The position numbers and the translations under genes were made by a program. Shown here piece after piece: positions 60,270 through 64,000 of a stretch of 64,000 nt of DNA. The notes beneath the pieces were generated by a model that worked only from the letters and a program-made list of their open reading frames with translations, was not told where the DNA came from and made no database searches. The DNA comes from Streptomyces sp. CHD11 (lineage in GTDB: Bacteria > Actinomycetota > Actinomycetes > Streptomycetales > Streptomycetaceae): the NCBI RefSeq assembly GCF_018638295.1, contig NZ_JABTTS010000018.1, positions 51,736-115,735 on the forward strand, in the 5' to 3' direction. Each line of letters starts with the position of its first letter. Positions within the stretch are counted from its first letter, which is position 1.

Positions 60270-60280
60270 CAATTAAATTG
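60270..60280. promoter_or_regulatory. OhrR operator
   Basis: CAATTAAATTG is an exact core match to the B. subtilis OhrR site (TACAATTAAATTGTA) and is the only AT-rich palindrome in the 126-bp divergent ohr-ohrR region. A weaker second copy (CAACCAAATGG) lies just to the right. This supports peroxide-controlled divergent expression. Confidence 0.75.
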
Positions 60281-60317
60281 TGCGCAACCAAATGGTCCGC
60301 AGAGCTACCCTGGAGGC

Positions 60318-60812
60318 ATGACAGCCACTCCGAACCCGCCCGCGACGCCCCCGCTGCCGGGCGCCACGGACGACTGGCTCCGCCTCGACGGGCAGATCTG
60401 CTTCAGCCTGCACGCCGCCTCCCGCGCCTTCAACGGCGTCTACCGGGTCGTACTCAGGGATCTCGGTCTCACCTATCCGCAGTACCTGGTCATGCTGGTG
60501 CTGTGGGAGCACGGCACGCTGCCCGTGAAGAGGCTCGGCGAGTACCTGCGACTGGACTCCGGAACGCTGTCCCCGCTGCTCAAGCGGCTGGAGACGTCCG
60601 GCCTGGTGCGCCGGGAGCGCAGCGCGCGCGACGAGCGGTCGGTGGAGGTCCGGCCCACCGGGGAGGGCACCGCGCTGCGCGAGCGGGCCGCGGAGGTGCC
60701 GCGCCGGATCCTGGCCGCGACCGGCTTGGGGGGTGACGAGCTCCGCTCCCTGAGCGCCGGTCTCCACGCGCTGACCGAGGCCCTGGACCGGGCGGCGGCC
60801 GAAGGGGTGTAG
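60318..60812 (+). CDS. ohrR: MarR-family organic-peroxide sensor OhrR
   Basis: 164 residues. Cys28 in GQICFSLHAASRAF corresponds to the reactive Cys15 of B. subtilis OhrR. The winged helix includes LTYPQYLVMLVLWEHG, VKRLGEYLRLDSGTLSPLLK and GLVRRERSARDERSVEV. It represses ohr and itself until Cys28 is oxidised (family knowledge). The first about 18 residues are Pro/Thr-rich and disordered. Confidence 0.95.
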   Translation: MTATPNPPATPPLPGATDDWLRLDGQICFSLHAASRAFNGVYRVVLRDLGLTYPQYLVMLVLWEHGTLPVKRLGEYLRLDSGTLSPLLKRLETSGLVRRERSARDERSVEVRPTGEGTALRERAAEVPRRILAATGLGGDELRSLSAGLHALTEALDRAAAEGV

Positions 60813-61170
60813 CTCCCGGCCCCCTCCACACCGTACGGACGCGCACCGCCCACGGGTGCGCGTACGCGTTCCGGAGTACGTCCGGGGGCATGCCGGCACA
60901 GCCCCGGCGCCCGCCCCGCCCGTCCCGCCCGTCCGGCCGCCATGGCGCAGGCGGGAACGCGTGAACGCCCCGCCGCGCCCCCCGGGGCCCTCGGCCACCG
61001 CAGGTTGCCCGCGTCCGCGAGGGCGAGGGGCCGGGCGGCCGACGGCTGCGCCCGGGAGCGGCCTCGCGCGGACGGGCGGCGCCCCGCGGCCTTCCGCAGG
61101 ACCGCGGAGCCGCGCCGGGGTATGAAGGGGTGCAGGAACGACAAACGGTTCATAGCACCGCAAGGACGCC
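60813..61170. other. Intergenic region upstream of the GT2 gene
   Basis: About 358 bp, very GC-rich, with no supportable gene. It presumably contains the promoter of the GT2 gene at 61171. Confidence 0.4.
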
Positions 61171-62769
61171 ATGCGCCCCCACCGCCCCCAGGCCTCCGTC
61201 GTCGTCATCGGCCATGACGACGCCGCCCACGTGTCCGACGCCGTGCGCTCGGCGCTCGCACAGGGTCCCGCCGTGCGCGAGGTCGTCGCCGTGGACGACT
61301 GCTCGACGGACGGCAGCGCGGACCTGCTGGACCGGCTGGCCGACGACGAGCCCCGGCTGCGGGTGATCCGGCTCCCCGTCAACAGCGGCGGCTGCGGCAC
61401 CCCGCGCAACACCGGGCTGGACGCCGTGACCGCGCCCCACGTGATGTTCCTGGACAGCGACGACGTCCTGCCGCCCGGCGCGGCCGACGCGCTCCTCGCC
61501 GCCGCCACCCGGGCGGACGCGCAGGTCGCGGGCGGTCTGTGCGTCCGCCGGGAGCTGCCGTCGGGCCGCGAGGTGCCGTGGGAGCCCGGCCTGTACGCCT
61601 CCCCCGCGGTTCTCGCCCACCCGGCGCGCCGCCCGCGACTGGTCCACGACACCCTCTGCGTCAACAAGCTCTACGCCACGGGCTTCCTGCGCGACCACGG
61701 CATCCGCTTCCCCGAGGGCCGGTTCCGCTACGAGGACATCGTGTTCACCGCGCGGGTGTGGGCCGCCGCCCCGCGCGTCGCGCTCGTCCCCGACCGGGTG
61801 TACGTCTGGCACGTCCGCCGCTCCGCCCGGCAGCTGTCGATCTCGCTGGACCGCGCGGGCATCGGCAACTGGCATTCCCGCACCCTCGCGTGCCGCACCG
61901 CCCACGGGATTCTGCTGGACGCCGGGGAGAAGGTCCTGGCGCGCCGGGCACGGGCCAAGTTCCTCGACCGCGAACTGCGCATGTACGCGCGTGAGCTGCT
62001 GTCGCGCGACGAGGAGTACCGGCGGGCGTGGTGGGCGCACACCCGGGCGTTCCTCGCCGAGTACGACGCCGCCGACCTGGCCCGCGACCCGGTCGCCCCG
62101 GGACGGCTGACCGCGCGGGTCGTCCTGGCCTCTCCCGAGCCGCGCGACCTGCACCGGCTGCGGGAGCTGGCGGCCCGGCCGGCCCGGCTCCGTCCGCCGT
62201 ACGCCCGCGCGGCGGACGGCACCGCGTGCTGGTCGTCCGACCTGCCCGAGGTCACGCTGGAGGCCCTGTCGGCCCGCCCCGCGCCCCTGCTCCCGCTCGC
62301 CGTGGACGCGGAACTGCGCCCCCGCGCACGCCGTCTGCGGCTGCGCCTGCACGAGCTGTACGGCGGGGTCGCGCGGGCGGGCCCGAGGGAGGTGGAGGTG
62401 GAGTGGCGCCACCGGGACCGGGCCGGGGTGACGGTGCGCCGCACGGTGCCGCTGCGGGTGTCGTCCGCCGGGAACACCTGGACGGCGCAGACCCCCGTCC
62501 ACCCGGAACGGCTGGCGTCCCTCGCCCCGGGCGCCTGGGACCTGCGGCTGCGGCTGCGCTTCCGGGACGGCTCGACCCGGCGCGTCACGGCCCACGCCCT
62601 CGCGGGGCCGGGCCTGCTGCGCCGCGACGCGCTGCCGAGCCTCCGGCACGGCGTGGTCCTGGTCCATCCGTACGCCACCCACTCCGGCTCCCTCGCCCTC
62701 CGCGTGGCGGCCGGCCTCCGCGGAATCGCCCCCGTACTCCACGGCCGGCTGCGGCGCCTGCCGCACTGA
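61171..62769 (+). CDS. Family 2 glycosyltransferase, wall-polymer type
   Basis: 532 residues. GT2 domain (1-220): ASVVVIGHDDAAHVSDAVRS, VDDCSTDGS, LPVNSGGCGTPRNTGLDA, FLDSDDVLPPG and RYEDIVFTARVWAA. A C-terminal part (about 370-500) is predicted beta-rich (REVEVEWRHRDRAGVTV, LRLRLRFRDGSTRRVT), unlike the TagF-like domain of the three paralogs. It may add a sugar to the same polymer or a different one. It is alone in its direction, between ohrR and a leftward TetR gene. Confidence 0.88.
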   Translation: MRPHRPQASVVVIGHDDAAHVSDAVRSALAQGPAVREVVAVDDCSTDGSADLLDRLADDEPRLRVIRLPVNSGGCGTPRNTGLDAVTAPHVMFLDSDDVLPPGAADALLAAATRADAQVAGGLCVRRELPSGREVPWEPGLYASPAVLAHPARRPRLVHDTLCVNKLYATGFLRDHGIRFPEGRFRYEDIVFTARVWAAAPRVALVPDRVYVWHVRRSARQLSISLDRAGIGNWHSRTLACRTAHGILLDAGEKVLARRARAKFLDRELRMYARELLSRDEEYRRAWWAHTRAFLAEYDAADLARDPVAPGRLTARVVLASPEPRDLHRLRELAARPARLRPPYARAADGTACWSSDLPEVTLEALSARPAPLLPLAVDAELRPRARRLRLRLHELYGGVARAGPREVEVEWRHRDRAGVTVRRTVPLRVSSAGNTWTAQTPVHPERLASLAPGAWDLRLRLRFRDGSTRRVTAHALAGPGLLRRDALPSLRHGVVLVHPYATHSGSLALRVAAGLRGIAPVLHGRLRRLPH

Positions 62770-62990
62770 TCCCCGGTACGGCCATCACTCCCGTGGTCCG
62801 GGCCCCGCGTGCCCCTGCCCCGCTCGGGGACCGGGCGCTCCGGGCACCGGACCTGGAGGAGACGGCCCACGGCCATCCACCTGGGGGAAGCACGGCTCCC
62901 CAGGCAACCGGGTGCTCCGCACGGGAGCTGGGGGAGCCGGCCGCGCGGGTGGTCGGCGTGCCGGAGGCGGCCGGCTGACACCGCCGGCTG

Positions 62991-63617
62991 TCAGAGCGCC
63001 TTCAGGGCCGCGGTCGTCGCCCTCGCCAGGGCGGCCAGGTAGTCCTTGGGCAGTCCGGGGTTGCGGATGACGACCGAGCGCCAGTAGAGCGGGCCCGAGA
63101 TGAGGTCGAGGGCCAGGGCGTGGTCGGTGCCGGGGCGGAGTTCGCCGCGTGCCTCCGCCGCGGTGACGATGCCCTTGGCCACCCCGTCCTGACCTTCCCT
63201 GAGTGCCTTCTGCAGGGCCTCGGCGATGTCGGGGTTGCGGGCGGCCTCGGCCTGGAGGTCGGGGAGGATCTGCGAGGCGACGGGGTGCCGCAGGGCGCGG
63301 GAGGTGACCTCGTACAGCAGGCGCAGGTCGCTCTCCAGGGAGCCGGTGTCCGGGGCGGGCAGTCCCTGGACGGCGATCGCGGACACCAGGTCGAGGACCA
63401 GGTGCAGTTTGGAGCGCCAGCGGCGGTACACCGCGGTCTTGCCGACGCCCGCGCGGCGCGCGATCCCCTCGATCGACATCCGGGCGTAACCGACGGCGGC
63501 GAGTTCCCCGAAGACGGCCGCGCGGATGGCCTCCGTGACGTCCTCCCGCAGCACGGCGGCACCGGCGGGCGCCCGGCGGCGCCGACGCGGCTGCGGCTCG
63601 TCTGCGTTCGTCGTCAT
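62991..63617 (-). CDS. TetR-family transcriptional regulator
   Basis: 208 residues from ATG 63617 (ATG 63629 is an alternative). A basic N-terminus (PRRRRRAP) leads to the TetR helix-turn-helix: AAVFGELAAVGYARMSIEGIA and RAGVGKTAVYRRWRSK. The C-terminal domain (about 85-205) binds an unknown ligand (ALALDLISGPLYWRSVV). It is divergent from the TagG-like gene across about 140 bp and may regulate it. Confidence 0.93.
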   Translation of the reverse strand: MTTNADEPQPRRRRRAPAGAAVLREDVTEAIRAAVFGELAAVGYARMSIEGIARRAGVGKTAVYRRWRSKLHLVLDLVSAIAVQGLPAPDTGSLESDLRLLYEVTSRALRHPVASQILPDLQAEAARNPDIAEALQKALREGQDGVAKGIVTAAEARGELRPGTDHALALDLISGPLYWRSVVIRNPGLPKDYLAALARATTAALKAL

Positions 63618-63759
63618 ACGGACCAGCATAGGCCGCCACCGTAGCGACGAGACGGTTGCGTTCCGACGTGCATTCGACCTACGCTTCCGAGACGACGATA
63701 CGGTCCCGTCCCGACGTCGGCCGCCATTGCCCACCCCTCCCCTAGCGAAAGCAGCGGAT

Positions 63760-64000
63760 GTGAGTCAGGCCCTCCACACACCGCCCCCCACACCGGCCGG
63801 TCGTCCACCGGCCGAGGGGGACCTCGCGGCCCTCGCCGCCCAGTACGGCCTCACGGTCAGCGGTGCCCGGCCGTCACTCGGCGAGTACGTCCGTCAGCTC
63901 TGGGGGCGGCGGCACTTCATCGTCGCCTTCTCCCGGGCGAAGCTCACCGCCCAGTACAGCCAGGCCAAGCTCGGTCAGCTGTGGCAGGTGGCGACGCCGC
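63760..64000 (+). CDS. ABC-2 type transporter permease, TagG-like (partial, 3' end off the right edge)
   Basis: N-terminal 80 codons from GTG 63760. After a Pro-rich start and a short amphipathic part comes SLGEYVRQLWGRRHFIVAFSRAKLTAQYSQAKLGQLWQVATP, the cytoplasmic lead-in of TagG/Wzm-type polymer exporters before their first helix. In this setting it would export a teichoic-acid-like polymer made by the enzymes to the left. The ATPase and most of the permease lie beyond the window. Confidence 0.8.
   Translation, partial: MSQALHTPPPTPAGRPPAEGDLAALAAQYGLTVSGARPSLGEYVRQLWGRRHFIVAFSRAKLTAQYSQAKLGQLWQVATP

Overview
The window is chromosomal DNA of a Streptomyces or very close relative. GC is about 70% or higher with strongly GC-biased third codon positions, GTG and TTG starts and ATGA/GTGA-type overlaps are common, and the gene order matches, from memory, the conserved Streptomyces core segment around murA2-hup-malic enzyme-helD-sigU, nnaR-narK, ftsE-ftsX-ctp-smpB-ssrA and prfB-pkaB-pkaA (near SCO2943-SCO2998 in S. 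coelicolor). No search was run, so that synteny is recalled, not tested.

Layout. 1-2991: a sugar ABC importer on the minus strand (second permease cut by the left edge, first permease, lipoprotein binding protein) with a TTGCA-N5-TGCAA palindrome upstream. 3226-8032: DUF3039 protein, AlgH/YqgE protein, MurA, nucleoid protein HU, malic enzyme. 8428-13205: HelD-type helicase, a 1 kb repeat-filled gap, and a zinc-binding anti-sigma/ECF sigma pair. 13521-16863: CGNR protein, then NnaR and NarK of nitrate assimilation with a candidate GlnR box. 17043-19707: a membrane protein and a histidine-kinase-like ATPase / XRE-DUF5753 / DUF397 set.

20025-22746 is the only clearly accessory stretch: a decayed tyrosine integrase, a polymorphic-toxin C-terminus with Hint domain and its overlapping putative immunity gene, an RHS core fragment pointing the opposite way, and an ISL3-type transposase scrap. 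22782-28222 is a translationally coupled set likely to make or modify a cell-surface polysaccharide (repeat-rich membrane protein, deacetylase-glycosyltransferase fusion, acyltransferase). 28395-30754: divergent LysR and MFS genes.

30846-41183 is core: tmRNA, SmpB, S41 protease, FtsX, FtsE, a small zinc-ribbon membrane protein, a sortase-anchored repeat protein, release factor 2 and two membrane Ser/Thr kinases. 41184-45422 encodes a 1412-residue FHA protein with an EccC/FtsK-like ATPase domain whose P-loop lysine is arginine. 45862-49628 is a second sugar ABC importer with an unusual domain insertion in one permease and a 37-bp duplication that creates a tiny coupled ORF. 49776-64000 is a cell-wall-polymer region: three tandem GT2-TagF fusions, two polytopic membrane proteins, an Ohr/OhrR peroxide module, another GT2, a TetR regulator and the start of a TagG-like ABC-2 permease.

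The most promising unusual items are the toxin/immunity pair with its head-to-head RHS fragment, the FHA-ATPase next to the kinases, the three TagF-like paralogs that differ at the HGTP motif, and the mini-ORF in the sugar operon.
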